64,000 nucleotides of DNA from Pseudomonas fildesensis (GTDB taxonomy: Bacteria > Pseudomonadota > Gammaproteobacteria > Pseudomonadales > Pseudomonadaceae), in NCBI RefSeq assembly GCF_001050345.1, contig NZ_LFMW01000007.1:124001-188000 (forward strand), written 5' to 3'. The notes beneath the pieces were generated by a model that worked only from the letters and a program-made list of their open reading frames with translations, made no database searches and had not been told where the DNA came from. Below are positions 11,143 through 20,657 of the stretch, piece after piece; positions within the stretch are counted from its first letter, which is position 1, and each line of letters opens with the position of its first letter. The position numbers were made by a program, and so were the translations under genes.

Positions 11143-11610
11143 TCATTTGGCGTCTTTATTGACCGTATTGAGCAGGAATTTACCGATCAGGTCCTCAAGC
11201 ACCAGCGACGACTGCGTGTCGTGAATGGTCGAACCATCCTTGAGCAGGGCTGTTTCCCCGCCAACGCTGACACCGATGTACTTCTCGCCCAGCAGACCCG
11301 CAGTGAGGATAGATGCAGTGGAGTCGGTCGGCAGGTTATCTACCTTCTTGTCCAGTTGCATCGTCACCCGGCCGGTGAAGCTGTCGCGATCCAGATCGAT
11401 TGCCGTGACCTTGCCGATGGTTACACCGGCCATGGTCACTTTAGCTCTGACAGTCAAACCGGCGATATTGTCGAAGTACGCGTAAAGTTTATAAGTATCG
11501 GCGGTGGGGCTGGCCGAAAGGCCACTGACTCGCAGGGCCAGCAACAGTAAAGCCAGGATGCCAGCCAGCAAGAAAAGGCCGACACCGATTTCCACAGTGC
11601 GGTTTTGCAT
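11143..11610 (-). CDS. mlaD: MlaD, MCE-domain component of the phospholipid transporter
   Basis: A 155-residue protein with one N-terminal membrane anchor (VEIGVGLFLLAGILALLLLAL) and one MCE domain (about residues 38-116, with GLTVRAKVTMAGVTIGKV). MlaD forms the periplasmic hexameric ring on MlaE. Its start codon overlaps the mlaE stop by one base. Confidence 0.95.
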   Translation of the reverse strand: MQNRTVEIGVGLFLLAGILALLLLALRVSGLSASPTADTYKLYAYFDNIAGLTVRAKVTMAGVTIGKVTAIDLDRDSFTGRVTMQLDKKVDNLPTDSTASILTAGLLGEKYIGVSVGGETALLKDGSTIHDTQSSLVLEDLIGKFLLNTVNKDAK

Positions 11611-12407
11611 CAGAAATCTCCAAACATCAAGGCGGTCAAAATGAAGTCAAGGCCCAGTATCGCCAGCGAGGCGTACACAACGGTCTTGGTGGTGGCGCGA
11701 CTGATCCCTTCTGAAGTGGGCTCACAGTCATAGCCTTGGAATACGGCGATCCAGGTCACTACAAAGGCGAAGACGATGCTCTTTATGACGCCATTGAGCA
11801 CGTCACCGCTGAACGTCACGCTGTTTTGCATGTTGCCCCAGTAGGATCCTTCATAGACGCCCAACCAGTCCACCGCCACCCAAGAACCGCCCCAGATACC
11901 CACCACGCTGAAAATCATCGCCAGCAGCGGCAGGGAAATGAAGCCGGCCCACAGGCGCGGCGCAACAATGTACTTGAGGGGGTCAACACCGATCATTTCC
12001 AGGCTGGACAACTGCTCGGTGGACTTCATGTTGCCGATTTCAGCGGTCAGCGCAGAACCGGCGCGCCCGGCGAACAGCAACGCAGCCACCACCGGCCCCA
12101 GTTCGCGCAACAGCGTCAGGGCGACCATCTGCCCGACTGCCTGCTCCGAACCGTAGCTGGAGAGAATGTTAAACCCCTGCAGTGCCAACACCATGCCGAT
12201 GAATATCCCGGAGACCACGATGATCACCAGGGACATCACACCTACCGAGTGCAGTTGCTTGAGCAGCAGGCCAAAACCGCCACCAATGCCACCGCGCCCC
12301 AGCAAGGCATGGAACAGGAAAATCGTCGAACGGCCCAGCACTTCGACCATGTCGATACCGGAGCGACCGAAAAGGCGAACCTTCTCGAGTAAAGATGTCT
12401 TGCGCAT
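11610..12407 (-). CDS. mlaE: MlaE, permease of the phospholipid ABC transporter
   Basis: A 265-residue membrane protein of the MlaE/TRIC-like permease family with five or six hydrophobic segments. The family segment around [26 protein letters not shown] (about residues 95-120) is clear, as is [17 protein letters not shown] after it. It starts one base inside the mlaF stop. Confidence 0.95.
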   Translation of the reverse strand: MRKTSLLEKVRLFGRSGIDMVEVLGRSTIFLFHALLGRGGIGGGFGLLLKQLHSVGVMSLVIIVVSGIFIGMVLALQGFNILSSYGSEQAVGQMVALTLLRELGPVVAALLFAGRAGSALTAEIGNMKSTEQLSSLEMIGVDPLKYIVAPRLWAGFISLPLLAMIFSVVGIWGGSWVAVDWLGVYEGSYWGNMQNSVTFSGDVLNGVIKSIVFAFVVTWIAVFQGYDCEPTSEGISRATTKTVVYASLAILGLDFILTALMFGDF

Positions 12408-13216
12408 CAGCGCTTCCCCAGAAGATCTGAGCGGTAGTCCGCTGCCGGAAAATGAAAAGGCACCGGGCCATCGGGATCGCCGGTCATGAATTGGCGAATG
12501 CGCGGGTTGTCAGCGTTCATCAGTTCTTCAGGCGTACCCTGCCCCAGCACCTGGCCATCGCCCACTACATAAAGGTAGTCGGCAATACTCGCGGTCTCAG
12601 CCAGGTCGTGGGAGACGACGATACTGGTGATCCCCAGCGCATCGTTGAGCAGGCGGATCAGGCGCACCAGCACGCCCATGGCGATCGGGTCCTGGCCCAC
12701 GAAGGGTTCGTCGTACATGAGAATCTGCGGATCAAGGGCGATGGCGCGCGCCAGGGCAACACGGCGCTTCATGCCGCCGGACAATTCGTCGGGCATCAGG
12801 TCGATGGCGCCGCGAAGGCCAACAGCCTGCAGTTTCAGCAACACAATGTCCCGAATCATTTCATCGGACAGCTGGGTATGCACCCGCAGCGGGAAGGCTA
12901 CGTTCTCGAAAACATCCAGGTCGGTGAACAGCGCACCGCTCTGGAACAGCACGCCCATATGCTTGCGCGCATCGAACAGATCGCTGCGCGACAGCGTCGG
13001 CAGGTTCTGGCCATTGACCCACACTTCGCCGGCGCTGGGGCGCAATTGCATGCCCATCAGGCGCAACAGGGTGGTCTTGCCGCAACCGGAAGGCCCCATA
13101 ATGCCCGTGACTTTGCCGCGGGGAATGCGAATATCGACGTTATTGAAGATGCTGCGCGTCCCGCGCTTGAAGGTAAGGCCCTTCAGCTCGACCGCGTAGG
13201 CGTTATCGGCACTCAT
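12407..13216 (-). CDS. mlaF: MlaF, ATPase of the phospholipid ABC transporter
   Basis: A 269-residue ABC ATPase, first gene of mlaFEDCB. Walker A is GPSGCGKTT (residues 41-49), the signature is LSGGMKRR and Walker B is ILMYDEP. With MlaE, D, B and periplasmic C it forms the system that maintains outer-membrane lipid asymmetry. It is divergent from kdsD. Confidence 0.96.
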   Translation of the reverse strand: MSADNAYAVELKGLTFKRGTRSIFNNVDIRIPRGKVTGIMGPSGCGKTTLLRLMGMQLRPSAGEVWVNGQNLPTLSRSDLFDARKHMGVLFQSGALFTDLDVFENVAFPLRVHTQLSDEMIRDIVLLKLQAVGLRGAIDLMPDELSGGMKRRVALARAIALDPQILMYDEPFVGQDPIAMGVLVRLIRLLNDALGITSIVVSHDLAETASIADYLYVVGDGQVLGQGTPEELMNADNPRIRQFMTGDPDGPVPFHFPAADYRSDLLGKR

Positions 13217-13528
13217 CTAAACTCCTTGGGATGCAGCCTCTCACTCAGACACCATGTTGGTCACAAACGTTTGCACGGTTGCGCAATATAACTGGACGCA
13301 TGGGCTGGGCGGACCGAACTGGCGGCGAACTATATCACTGGTGGTGCAGAGCCCCCAAGGCCGGAACAGCGCTTGTTCAGATTGTGGACAGGGAAAAAAC
13401 GTTGCTGACTATGTTACCGAGAATGGAATCTCAGACACCTGTCGAATAAAGCCTGACGAACTTGCGTGAGGGAATTGTTCATTACCGCTATAATCGCCGA
13501 CTTTTCGTCAGGCTATACGATTTCAGAC
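13217..13528. promoter_or_regulatory. Divergent mlaF/kdsD intergenic region
   Basis: About 310 bp without a convincing gene; the short frames here lack family features. On the plus strand a TATAAT at 13489-13494, preceded by CGC, is a candidate -10 for the kdsD operon, but I see no good -35. Promoters for mlaF should lie on the other strand. Confidence 0.45.
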
Positions 13529-14503
13529 ATGAGCCAATCCAGCGACCTTATCCAATCCGCACAACGCACCATCCGCCTCGAGCTCGAAGCCGTAGAAGGC
13601 TTGCTGGCCCATATCGACGCGGATTTCGTGCGCGCCTGCGAGATGATTCTGGCCAGCACGGGCCGCGTTGTCGTGGTCGGCATGGGCAAGTCCGGTCACG
13701 TCGGCAACAAGATCGCCGCCACCCTGGCGAGCACCGGGACAACCGCATTTTTCGTGCACCCGGCCGAAGCCAGCCACGGCGACATGGGCATGATCACCAA
13801 GGATGACATCATCCTGGCACTGTCCAATTCCGGCACGACCAACGAAATCGTGACCCTGCTGCCGCTGATCAAACGTCTTGGCATCAAGATGATCAGCGTC
13901 ACCGGCAACCCGGAATCGACGCTGGCCAAGGCCGCCGAAGTGAACCTGAACGTTCACGTGACCCACGAAGCTTGCCCGCTGAACCTGGCGCCAACCTCCT
14001 CCACCACCGCAGCCCTGGTCATGGGCGATGCATTGGCGGTGGCGCTGCTGGAAGCCCGCGGCTTTACTGCGGAAGACTTCGCGTTTTCCCACCCCGGCGG
14101 CGCCCTGGGCCGCCGCCTGCTGCTGAAAGTGGAAAACGTCATGCATTCCGGCGATGAATTGCCCCACGTCCAACGCGGCACCTTGCTCAAGGACGCGCTG
14201 ATGGAAATGACCCGCAAGGGCCTGGGCATGACCGTGATCCTGGAAGCGGACGGGCGCCTGGCAGGCGTGTTCACTGACGGTGACCTGCGCCGCACCCTGG
14301 ACCGCACCATCGACATCCACACCGCCACCATTGATGCGGTGATGACGCCTCACGGCAAGACCGCCCGCCCCGAAATGTTGGCAGCCGAAGCGTTGAAGAT
14401 CATGGAAGACCACAAGATTGGCGCCCTGGTGGTGGTCAATAGCGACGACCGCCCGATTGGCGCCCTGAACATGCACGACTTGCTGCGTGCGGGAGTGATG
14501 TAG
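13529..14503 (+). CDS. kdsD: Arabinose-5-phosphate isomerase
   Basis: Interconverts ribulose 5-phosphate and arabinose 5-phosphate, the first step toward KDO for LPS. The 324-residue protein has an N-terminal SIS sugar-isomerase domain (about 35-170, with GMGKSGHVGNKIAATLAS and ALSNSGTTNEI) and two C-terminal CBS domains (about 205-324). The start MSQSSDLIQS is chosen over an upstream ATG that overlaps the promoter. kdsC follows with no gap. Confidence 0.95.
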   Translation: MSQSSDLIQSAQRTIRLELEAVEGLLAHIDADFVRACEMILASTGRVVVVGMGKSGHVGNKIAATLASTGTTAFFVHPAEASHGDMGMITKDDIILALSNSGTTNEIVTLLPLIKRLGIKMISVTGNPESTLAKAAEVNLNVHVTHEACPLNLAPTSSTTAALVMGDALAVALLEARGFTAEDFAFSHPGGALGRRLLLKVENVMHSGDELPHVQRGTLLKDALMEMTRKGLGMTVILEADGRLAGVFTDGDLRRTLDRTIDIHTATIDAVMTPHGKTARPEMLAAEALKIMEDHKIGALVVVNSDDRPIGALNMHDLLRAGVM

Positions 14504-15028
14504 ATGACCAGCGACCTGTTGCAACGCGGCAAAAACATCAAGCTGGCGATTTTCGACGTAGACGGCGTGCTGACCGATGGCCGCCTGTATTTCCTCGAAG
14601 ACGGCAGCGAATTCAAGACGTTCAACACCCTCGACGGCCAGGGCATCAAGATGCTGATGGCGGCGGGCGTGCAAACCGCCATTATCAGCGGTCGAAAAAC
14701 GCCTGTTGTGGAACGCCGCGCACAAAACCTGGGGATTCCTCACCTGTATCAAGGCCGTGAGGATAAACTGGTGGTTCTGGACGAGCTTCTTGGCCAACTC
14801 AACCTAAGCTATGAGCAGGTCGCCTACCTGGGCGACGACCTGCCCGACCTGCCGGTGATCCGCCGCGTGGGACTGGGCATGGCCGTCGCCAATGCGGCGG
14901 CGTTTGTTCGCGAGCACGCCCATGGCATCACCACGGCCCGTGGCGGCGAAGGCGCCGCCCGCGAGTTCTGCGAGTTGATCCTGCGGGCCCAGGGCCGCCT
15001 TGAAGCGGCCCACGCCGCCTACCTATAG
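14504..15028 (+). CDS. kdsC: 3-deoxy-D-manno-octulosonate 8-phosphate phosphatase
   Basis: HAD-family phosphatase that removes phosphate from KDO-8-P. The 174-residue protein has the nucleophile motif FDVDGVLTDG (Asp18 and Asp20) and GDDLPDLPVI for metal binding. It has no cap domain, as is normal for this tetrameric family. It starts at the base after the kdsD stop. Confidence 0.96.
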   Translation: MTSDLLQRGKNIKLAIFDVDGVLTDGRLYFLEDGSEFKTFNTLDGQGIKMLMAAGVQTAIISGRKTPVVERRAQNLGIPHLYQGREDKLVVLDELLGQLNLSYEQVAYLGDDLPDLPVIRRVGLGMAVANAAAFVREHAHGITTARGGEGAAREFCELILRAQGRLEAAHAAYL

Positions 15029-15036
15029 AGCGTTTT

Positions 15037-15609
15037 ATGCTGAGCAAAAAGATTCGCAACTTCCTGCTATTCGGAGTCATCGCCGCGCTGTTCCTCGCGG
15101 TGGGCTACTGGAATATCAGCCCGGAGCGCTTTCTCGACCAGCCTGTTGCGCAGGTTGACCAGGGCGCTATCGACTATTACGCGACCAACGCCTACAGCGT
15201 GCAGTTCCTGCCCGATGGCAAGGTGCAGTACGAAATGACATCGGACAAGGTCGAGCATTTAAAGGCCTCCGAAGTCACCCTGCTGACCAACCCGGACCTG
15301 AACCTGTACCGCGGCACTGAATTTCCGTGGCACGTCACCAGCAAGCGTGGCGAGGTCAATCCGGACGGCACCGAAGTGGAACTGATCGACTCGGTGCGCG
15401 TCGCACGTACTGACGCACAGAACCGAGACACCATTATCACCAGCAGTCGCATGACCGTATTCCCACAGAAGCAATATGCGCAGACCGAGCAAGACGTTAG
15501 AATCGACGGCGCTGGCGGTGTATCGACTGGCAAGGGAATGAAAGCGTATTTGAAAGAAAGCAGGATACACCTGCTATCGAACGTAAGAGGACAGTATGAG
15601 GCTCGTTAA
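15037..15609 (+). CDS. lptC: LPS export protein LptC
   Basis: A 190-residue bitopic inner-membrane protein passing LPS from LptB2FG to the LptA bridge. One N-terminal membrane helix (FLLFGVIAALFLAVGYW) precedes a beta-jellyroll domain with YYATNAYSVQFLPDGKVQYEM and [13 protein letters not shown] at the C terminus. Its 3' end overlaps lptA by 14 bases, so the two are probably translationally coupled. Confidence 0.93.
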   Translation: MLSKKIRNFLLFGVIAALFLAVGYWNISPERFLDQPVAQVDQGAIDYYATNAYSVQFLPDGKVQYEMTSDKVEHLKASEVTLLTNPDLNLYRGTEFPWHVTSKRGEVNPDGTEVELIDSVRVARTDAQNRDTIITSSRMTVFPQKQYAQTEQDVRIDGAGGVSTGKGMKAYLKESRIHLLSNVRGQYEAR

Positions 15610-16126
15610 AACTCTCCCTATTTTGCTCGGTCTGGGCGCAGCACTGGGAAGCGTGAGCGCCTGGGCTCTGCCGAACGATAGCCAGCAACCGATCCACATT
15701 TCGGCTGACGATGCGCAGTTGGATGACAAGCAAGGTGTCGCGACCTACACCGGTGGCGTGATCATTACTCAAGGTTCGATGAAGATCACCGGCAACACAG
15801 TGACGCTAACTCGCACCCCGGCCGGCGACATTGATGTCGTGACCTCGGTAGGCAACCTGGCCTACTTCGAACAGCAACAAGCGGCTAAAGATCCTGGCCC
15901 GATGAAGGGCTACGGCAAGACTATCCAGTATCATGCCCAGCAAAACCGCATTGTGCTGATCGACCAGGCCAAGGTGCTGAGTGCCGACGGTAACTCTACC
16001 GAAGGCGAGAAGATCGTCTACAACACCAATACACAGGTCGCACAAGCCGGTCGCGCCAATGGCACCAAGGTCACACCACGCCCACGCATCGACATGGTTA
16101 TCCAGCCGAAGAAGAAGGCCGAGTAA
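15596..16126 (+). CDS. lptA: LPS export bridge protein LptA
   Basis: Periplasmic protein that oligomerises into the LPS bridge between the membranes. The 176-residue precursor has a Sec signal ([24 protein letters not shown]), then the OstA-type domain starting with [24 protein letters not shown]. The C terminus is lysine-rich (KKKAE). Its stop overlaps the first base of lptB. Confidence 0.94.
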   Translation: MRLVKTLPILLGLGAALGSVSAWALPNDSQQPIHISADDAQLDDKQGVATYTGGVIITQGSMKITGNTVTLTRTPAGDIDVVTSVGNLAYFEQQQAAKDPGPMKGYGKTIQYHAQQNRIVLIDQAKVLSADGNSTEGEKIVYNTNTQVAQAGRANGTKVTPRPRIDMVIQPKKKAE

Positions 16127-16851
16127 TGGCAACCCTGAAAGCCCAGCATCTGGCCAAGGCCTATAAAAGCCGTCAGGTCGTGCGCGACGTCAGCCTGTCG
16201 ATCGACAGCGGCCAGATCGTCGGCCTGCTCGGTCCCAACGGCGCCGGCAAGACCACCTGCTTCTATATGATCGTCGGCCTGGTCCAGGCGGATCAGGGTC
16301 GCGTTCTGATCGACGACCTGGACGTGAGCCACCAGCCGATGCACGGCCGTGCGCGCGCAGGTATCGGCTATCTTCCCCAGGAAGCGTCGATCTTCCGCAA
16401 ACTGTCAGTCGCCGACAACATCATGGCGATCCTCGAGACCCGCAAGGAACTCGACCGTGACGGCCGTCGCGCGGAGCTGGAAAGCCTGCTGCAGGAATTC
16501 CACATCAACCACATTCGCGACAACCTGGGCATGAGCCTGTCCGGTGGTGAACGTCGTCGTGTGGAGATCGCACGCGCCCTGGCCACCGCGCCGAAGTTCA
16601 TCCTGCTGGACGAACCGTTTGCCGGCGTCGATCCAATCTCGGTCGGCGATATCAAACAGATCATCCACCACCTCAAGGCCAAGGGCATCGGCGTACTGAT
16701 CACCGACCACAACGTCCGTGAGACCCTCGATATCTGTGAAACCGCCTATATCGTCAACGATGGCCAGCTGATCGCCGAAGGTGATTCCGCCACTATCCTG
16801 GCCAATGAACTGGTCAAGGAAGTGTACCTGGGCCACGAGTTCCGCCTGTAA
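16126..16851 (+). CDS. lptB: LPS export ATPase LptB
   Basis: A 241-residue ABC ATPase driving LPS extraction by LptFG. Walker A is GPNGAGKTT (residues 36-44), the signature [15 protein letters not shown] and Walker [11 protein letters not shown]. As usual in gammaproteobacteria it stands directly upstream of rpoN, after lptC-lptA. Confidence 0.97.
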   Translation: MATLKAQHLAKAYKSRQVVRDVSLSIDSGQIVGLLGPNGAGKTTCFYMIVGLVQADQGRVLIDDLDVSHQPMHGRARAGIGYLPQEASIFRKLSVADNIMAILETRKELDRDGRRAELESLLQEFHINHIRDNLGMSLSGGERRRVEIARALATAPKFILLDEPFAGVDPISVGDIKQIIHHLKAKGIGVLITDHNVRETLDICETAYIVNDGQLIAEGDSATILANELVKEVYLGHEFRL

Positions 16852-16892
16852 GCACCTTGGTGTCAAGGCCGTTTGCCAAGATGCGCGGGAGT

Positions 16893-16918
16893 CAATAAAA
16901 ACCTCCGGATTTTTATTG
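16893..16918. other. AT-rich hairpin between lptB and rpoN
   Basis: CAATAAAAA and TTTTTATTG flank CCTCCGGA, a nine-bp perfect stem with a self-complementary loop. It may attenuate read-through from the lpt genes into rpoN, but the stem is weak for a terminator. Confidence 0.4.
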
Positions 16919-16954
16919 TTACCGCGCTCTAGGCAAAGCCCCCGACATCAGGCA

Positions 16955-16960
16955 TATAAT
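16955..16960 (+). promoter_or_regulatory. Candidate -10 element for rpoN
   Basis: A perfect TATAAT 77 bp upstream of the rpoN start. No convincing -35 stands 16-18 bp upstream, so this is a weak prediction. Confidence 0.35.
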
Positions 16961-17036
16961 TTGCTTATGTTTGGCGCTCACGCGCCCTGTCGTGGATGGC
17001 GCATTGCGCCGGCGAATAAGGTGTTAAGCCCCTGCC

Positions 17037-18530
17037 ATGAAACCATCGCTAGTCCTGAGAATGGGCCAGCAGCTGACGATGACACCGCAGCTGCAACAGG
17101 CCATCCGCCTCCTCCAATTGTCGACCCTGGACCTGCAACAGGAAATCCAGGAGGCCCTGGAGTCCAATCCGATGCTCGAGCGCCAGGAAGAAGGCGACGA
17201 CTTCGATAATGCAGACCCGCTTGCCGACAACATCGAGCAAAAACCCAACCCCGACGTACAGGAACCCTCCTACCAGGAAACCGCCCCCACGGTGGATAAC
17301 CTTGAGGAAGGTGAATGGAACGAGCGCATTCCCAACGAACTCCCCGTGGACACCGCCTGGGAAGACGTTTACCAGACCAGCGCCAGCAGCCTGCCCAGCA
17401 ACGATGATGACGAGTGGGACTTCACCACCCGAACCTCCGTCGGCGAGAGCCTGCAGAGCCATTTGCTGTGGCAATTGAACCTGGCGCCGATGTCCGACAC
17501 CGATCGCCTGATCGCCGTAACCCTGATCGACTGCATCAATAATCAGGGTTACCTGGACGAGACGCTTGAAGAGATTCTTGAAGCGTTTGACCCGGAACTG
17601 GACATCGAGCTCGACGAGATCGAAGCCGTCCTGCACCGCATCCAGCAGTTCGAGCCCGCCGGCATTGGTGCGCGCAACCTCAGTGAGTGCTTGCTGCTGC
17701 AACTGCGCCAACTGCCCGCCAAGACCCCTTGGCTCGCCGAAGCCCAACGCCTGGTCACCGACTACATCGACCTGCTGGGCAGTCGCGACTACAGCCAGCT
17801 GATGCGCCGCATGAAGCTCAAGGAAGACGACCTGCGTCAGGTCATCGAGCTGGTACAGAGCCTCAACCCTCGTCCGGGCTCACAAATCGAGTCCAGCGAA
17901 GCCGAATACGTCGTGCCTGATGTGATTGTGCGCAAGGACAACGAGCGGTGGCTGGTGGAGTTGAACCAGGAATCGGTGCCACGCCTGCGAGTCAACCCGC
18001 AATACGCCGGCTTTGTACGCCGCGCTGACACCAGCGCCGACAACACCTTCATGCGCAACCAGTTGCAAGAGGCCCGCTGGTTCATCAAGAGCCTGCAAAG
18101 CCGCAACGAAACCCTGATGAAAGTGGCCACCCAGATCGTCGAGCACCAGCGCGGCTTCCTGGAATACGGTGACGAAGCGATGAAACCCCTCGTTCTGCAC
18201 GATATCGCCGAAGCGGTAGGCATGCACGAATCGACGATTTCCCGGGTGACCACGCAAAAATTCATGCATACCCCACGGGGTATTTATGAGTTGAAATACT
18301 TTTTCTCCAGCCATGTAAGCACCTCCGAAGGCGGCGAATGCTCGTCAACGGCGATCCGCGCGATCATCAAAAAACTGGTTGCCGCGGAAAATCAGAAAAA
18401 GCCGTTGAGTGACAGCAAGATCGCTGGTTTACTGGAGGCACAAGGCATTCAGGTCGCCCGTCGAACCGTCGCCAAGTACCGCGAGTCCCTAGGGATCGCG
18501 CCTTCCAGCGAGCGTAAGCGTTTGATGTGA
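17037..18530 (+). CDS. rpoN: RNA polymerase sigma-54 factor
   Basis: Directs RNA polymerase to -24/-12 promoters with bacterial enhancer-binding proteins; controls nitrogen, flagella and carbon use. The 497-residue protein has the glutamine-rich region I (residues 1-50, [20 protein letters not shown]), an acidic region II (about 55-130), the core-binding region, the helix-turn-helix near 380-400 and the RpoN box [10 protein letters not shown] (474-483) that reads the -24 element. hpf, ptsN, rapZ and ptsO follow, the standard sigma-54/PTS-Ntr locus. Confidence 0.98.
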   Translation: MKPSLVLRMGQQLTMTPQLQQAIRLLQLSTLDLQQEIQEALESNPMLERQEEGDDFDNADPLADNIEQKPNPDVQEPSYQETAPTVDNLEEGEWNERIPNELPVDTAWEDVYQTSASSLPSNDDDEWDFTTRTSVGESLQSHLLWQLNLAPMSDTDRLIAVTLIDCINNQGYLDETLEEILEAFDPELDIELDEIEAVLHRIQQFEPAGIGARNLSECLLLQLRQLPAKTPWLAEAQRLVTDYIDLLGSRDYSQLMRRMKLKEDDLRQVIELVQSLNPRPGSQIESSEAEYVVPDVIVRKDNERWLVELNQESVPRLRVNPQYAGFVRRADTSADNTFMRNQLQEARWFIKSLQSRNETLMKVATQIVEHQRGFLEYGDEAMKPLVLHDIAEAVGMHESTISRVTTQKFMHTPRGIYELKYFFSSHVSTSEGGECSSTAIRAIIKKLVAAENQKKPLSDSKIAGLLEAQGIQVARRTVAKYRESLGIAPSSERKRLM

Positions 18531-18548
18531 CGGGCGGGCCATAGCGTT

Positions 18549-18587
18549 CCAGTGGCAGGCATTTCTGCCTGTCGCTTTATGCACTGG
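18549..18587 (+). promoter_or_regulatory. Leader hairpin upstream of hpf
   Basis: CCAGTG and CACTGG enclose a second stem AGGCA/TGCCT. The structure ends five bases before the AAGGAG of hpf, so it stands in the leader of that gene whether transcribed from rpoN or from a promoter inside it. Confidence 0.45.
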
Positions 18588-18605
18588 CAACGAAGGAGAA
18601 GCTGT

Positions 18606-18911
18606 ATGCAAGTTAATATCAGTGGACACCAACTGGAAGTGACCGAACCGCTGCGCGCCTATATCGGCGAAAAACTCAAACGAATTGAGGGGCATTTCGA
18701 CAAGATCACCAACGTGCAAGTCATTATGACTGTCGAAAAGCTGAAGCAGAAAATCGAAGCCACCTTGCGTATACCCGGCGGGGAAGTTGTCGCCAATGCC
18801 GAGCATTCAGATATGTATGCCGCCATCGACGACCTGACCGACAAGCTGGATCGCCAAATCAAAAAGCATAAGGAAAAGCAGCAGAGCCTCCTTCAAGGCA
18901 CCGGCCGCTAA
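18606..18911 (+). CDS. hpf: Ribosome hibernation promoting factor, short form
   Basis: A 101-residue protein that binds the 30S decoding region and helps form inactive 100S ribosomes in stationary phase. The beta-alpha-beta fold of the YfiA/HPF family is seen in MQVNISGHQLEVTEPLRAYI and DMYAAIDDLTDKLDRQIKKHKEK. It lacks the long-form dimerisation domain. The ATG at 18606 is supported by AAGGAG and the family length; a longer frame would include the leader hairpin. Confidence 0.95.
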   Translation: MQVNISGHQLEVTEPLRAYIGEKLKRIEGHFDKITNVQVIMTVEKLKQKIEATLRIPGGEVVANAEHSDMYAAIDDLTDKLDRQIKKHKEKQQSLLQGTGR

Positions 18912-18923
18912 CACTCCCCACCC

Positions 18924-19388
18924 ATGATCCGACTTGAAACCATCCTGACCCCCGGCCGCTCCCTTGTGAACGTGCCGGGCGGCAGTAAAAAGCGCGCCCT
19001 CGAACAAATTGCCAACCTAATCGGCCGCGAAGTGCCCGAACTGGATACGCAAGCTGTGTACGAGGCGCTGATCGCCCGTGAAAAACTCGGCTCGACCGGT
19101 TTTGGCAACGGCATCGCTATTCCTCACTGCCGCCTGCAAGGCTGTGAGTCTCCGGTCAGCGCCCTGCTGCACCTGGACGCCCCCATCGATTTCGACGCCA
19201 TCGACGGTGCCCCGGTCGACCTGCTGTTCGTTCTGCTGGTCCCGCAAGCCGCCACCGATGCGCACCTGGAACTGCTCCGGCAGATCGCCAGCATGCTCGA
19301 CCGCAAGGAAGTACGCGACAAACTGCGCAGTGCCAGCAGCAACGAGGCGCTGTATCAGGTTGTCCTGGACGAACAAAACGGGCAGTAA
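18924..19388 (+). CDS. ptsN: Nitrogen regulatory EIIA protein (EIIA-Ntr)
   Basis: Terminal phosphoacceptor of the nitrogen PTS, phosphorylated by NPr, with regulatory contacts to sensor kinases and K+ transporters in other bacteria. The 154 residues form one EIIA type-2 domain with the active-site His68 in [10 protein letters not shown]. It lies 12 bp after hpf and two bases before rapZ. Confidence 0.96.
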   Translation: MIRLETILTPGRSLVNVPGGSKKRALEQIANLIGREVPELDTQAVYEALIAREKLGSTGFGNGIAIPHCRLQGCESPVSALLHLDAPIDFDAIDGAPVDLLFVLLVPQAATDAHLELLRQIASMLDRKEVRDKLRSASSNEALYQVVLDEQNGQ

Positions 19389-19390
19389 TC

Positions 19391-20248
19391 ATGCGTTTGA
19401 TCATCGTCAGCGGCCGCTCCGGCTCAGGTAAAAGCACCGCCCTCAATGTTCTTGAGGATAGCGGCTTCTATTGCATCGACAACCTGCCCGCCGGCCTGCT
19501 GCCGGAGCTGGCGGAACGTGCCCTGATCCACACCGAACTCGCGCAACCTCTGGTCGCTGTGTCTATTGACGCCCGCAACCTGCCCAGCCACCTCTCGCGC
19601 TTCCCGGAACTGCTTGAGGAAGTACGCGCCAAGCATATTCATTGCGACGTGCTGTACCTGGATGCGGATGAAGAGACCCTGCTCAAGCGTTTCTCCGAAA
19701 CCCGTCGACGCCACCCCCTCAGCAGCCCCCACCGCTCGCTGGCTGAAGCTATCGAGGATGAGACCAAGCTGCTCGGGCCGATCATTGATCTCGCCGACCT
19801 CAAGATCAACACCACCAGCCTGAACCTGTATCAGCTGCGCGATGCCATCAAGCTGCGCCTGCTGAACCAGCCGGAGCCTGGCACGGCGTTTCTCGTCGAG
19901 TCGTTTGGCTTCAAGCGTGGCATGCCGGTCGATGCCGACTTGGTGTTCGACGTGCGCTGCCTGCCCAACCCTTACTGGAAACCGGAGCTGCGTGAACAGT
20001 CCGGGCTGGATCAGCCTGTGGCCGAGTACCTGGCGGCACAACCGGATGTCGAGGAGATGTTCCAGGACATTTCCAGCTACCTGCTCAAATGGTTGCCGCG
20101 CTTTGCCGCGAGCAATCGGGCCTATGTCACCATTGCCATCGGCTGCACCGGCGGCCACCACCGTTCCGTCTACTTGACCGAACGCCTGGGCCAGGTGCTG
20201 CAACAAACCCTCAAGAACGTCCAGGTTCGCCACCGCGACCTTAGCTGA
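19391..20248 (+). CDS. rapZ: RNase adapter protein RapZ
   Basis: A 285-residue nucleotide- and RNA-binding protein. In E. coli it delivers the sRNA GlmZ to RNase E; the RNA target in pseudomonads is not settled. The N-terminal Walker A is GRSGSGKST (residues 8-16) and the C-terminal domain ends with the [13 protein letters not shown] signature near 255-267. Confidence 0.95.
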   Translation: MRLIIVSGRSGSGKSTALNVLEDSGFYCIDNLPAGLLPELAERALIHTELAQPLVAVSIDARNLPSHLSRFPELLEEVRAKHIHCDVLYLDADEETLLKRFSETRRRHPLSSPHRSLAEAIEDETKLLGPIIDLADLKINTTSLNLYQLRDAIKLRLLNQPEPGTAFLVESFGFKRGMPVDADLVFDVRCLPNPYWKPELREQSGLDQPVAEYLAAQPDVEEMFQDISSYLLKWLPRFAASNRAYVTIAIGCTGGHHRSVYLTERLGQVLQQTLKNVQVRHRDLS

Positions 20249-20264
20249 AAGGAACACCCTCGCG

Positions 20265-20537
20265 ATGCCCGCTCTGGAAATTGAAATAATCAACAAACTG
20301 GGCTTGCACGCCCGGGCCTCTGCCAAGTTCGTCGGCGTTGCCGGGCAGTTCCCCTGCCAGATTCGAGCCGGACGTACTCCGGAGTCGATGGTCGATGGCA
20401 AAAGCATCATGGCCATGATGATGCTGGCTGCCGGCAAGGGCACGAATATTCACTTGAAGACGGAAGGCGAGCAGGAGCAGGAGGCGATGGACGCCTTGGT
20501 GAAGTTGATCAATAACTTCTTCGACGAAGGCGAATAA
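20265..20537 (+). CDS. ptsO: Phosphocarrier protein NPr (HPr family)
   Basis: A 90-residue HPr-like protein that takes phosphate from EI-Ntr (PtsP) and gives it to PtsN. The phosphorylatable His15 lies in NKLGLHARASAKF, and the Ser of MVDGKSIMAMMML occupies the HPr regulatory-serine region. It is the last gene of the rpoN locus and is followed by a REP pair. Confidence 0.95.
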   Translation: MPALEIEIINKLGLHARASAKFVGVAGQFPCQIRAGRTPESMVDGKSIMAMMMLAAGKGTNIHLKTEGEQEQEAMDALVKLINNFFDEGE

Positions 20538-20545
20538 GCAACCTG

Positions 20546-20648
20546 CTGTAGGAGCGAGCTTGCTTGCGAAGAACGTCAACGATTATGCGGGCATGCTGGT
20601 TTAACGCGGCGCCTGGACGTTTTTCGCGAGCAAGCTCGCTCCTACAGT
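20546..20648. repeat. REP-type inverted pair (GTAGGAGCGAGCTTGCTCGC family)
   Basis: CTGTAGGAGCGAGCTTGC and GCAAGCTCGCTCCTACAG face each other at the ends of about 100 bp, between convergent ptsO and the ZIP transporter gene. Related copies are at 43503 and 47778. Confidence 0.85.
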
Positions 20649-20657
20649 AGACAGGCT

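Noticed and set aside
13231..13469. Small plus-strand frames between mlaF and kdsD
   Set aside because: No family likeness and no good ribosome binding site; two overlapping frames of similar length suggest chance.
13523..14797. Minus-strand frame of 424 codons opposite kdsD and kdsC
   Set aside because: Shadow of two well-recognised genes; composition rich in His, Gln and Gly as expected for antisense of GC-rich codons.
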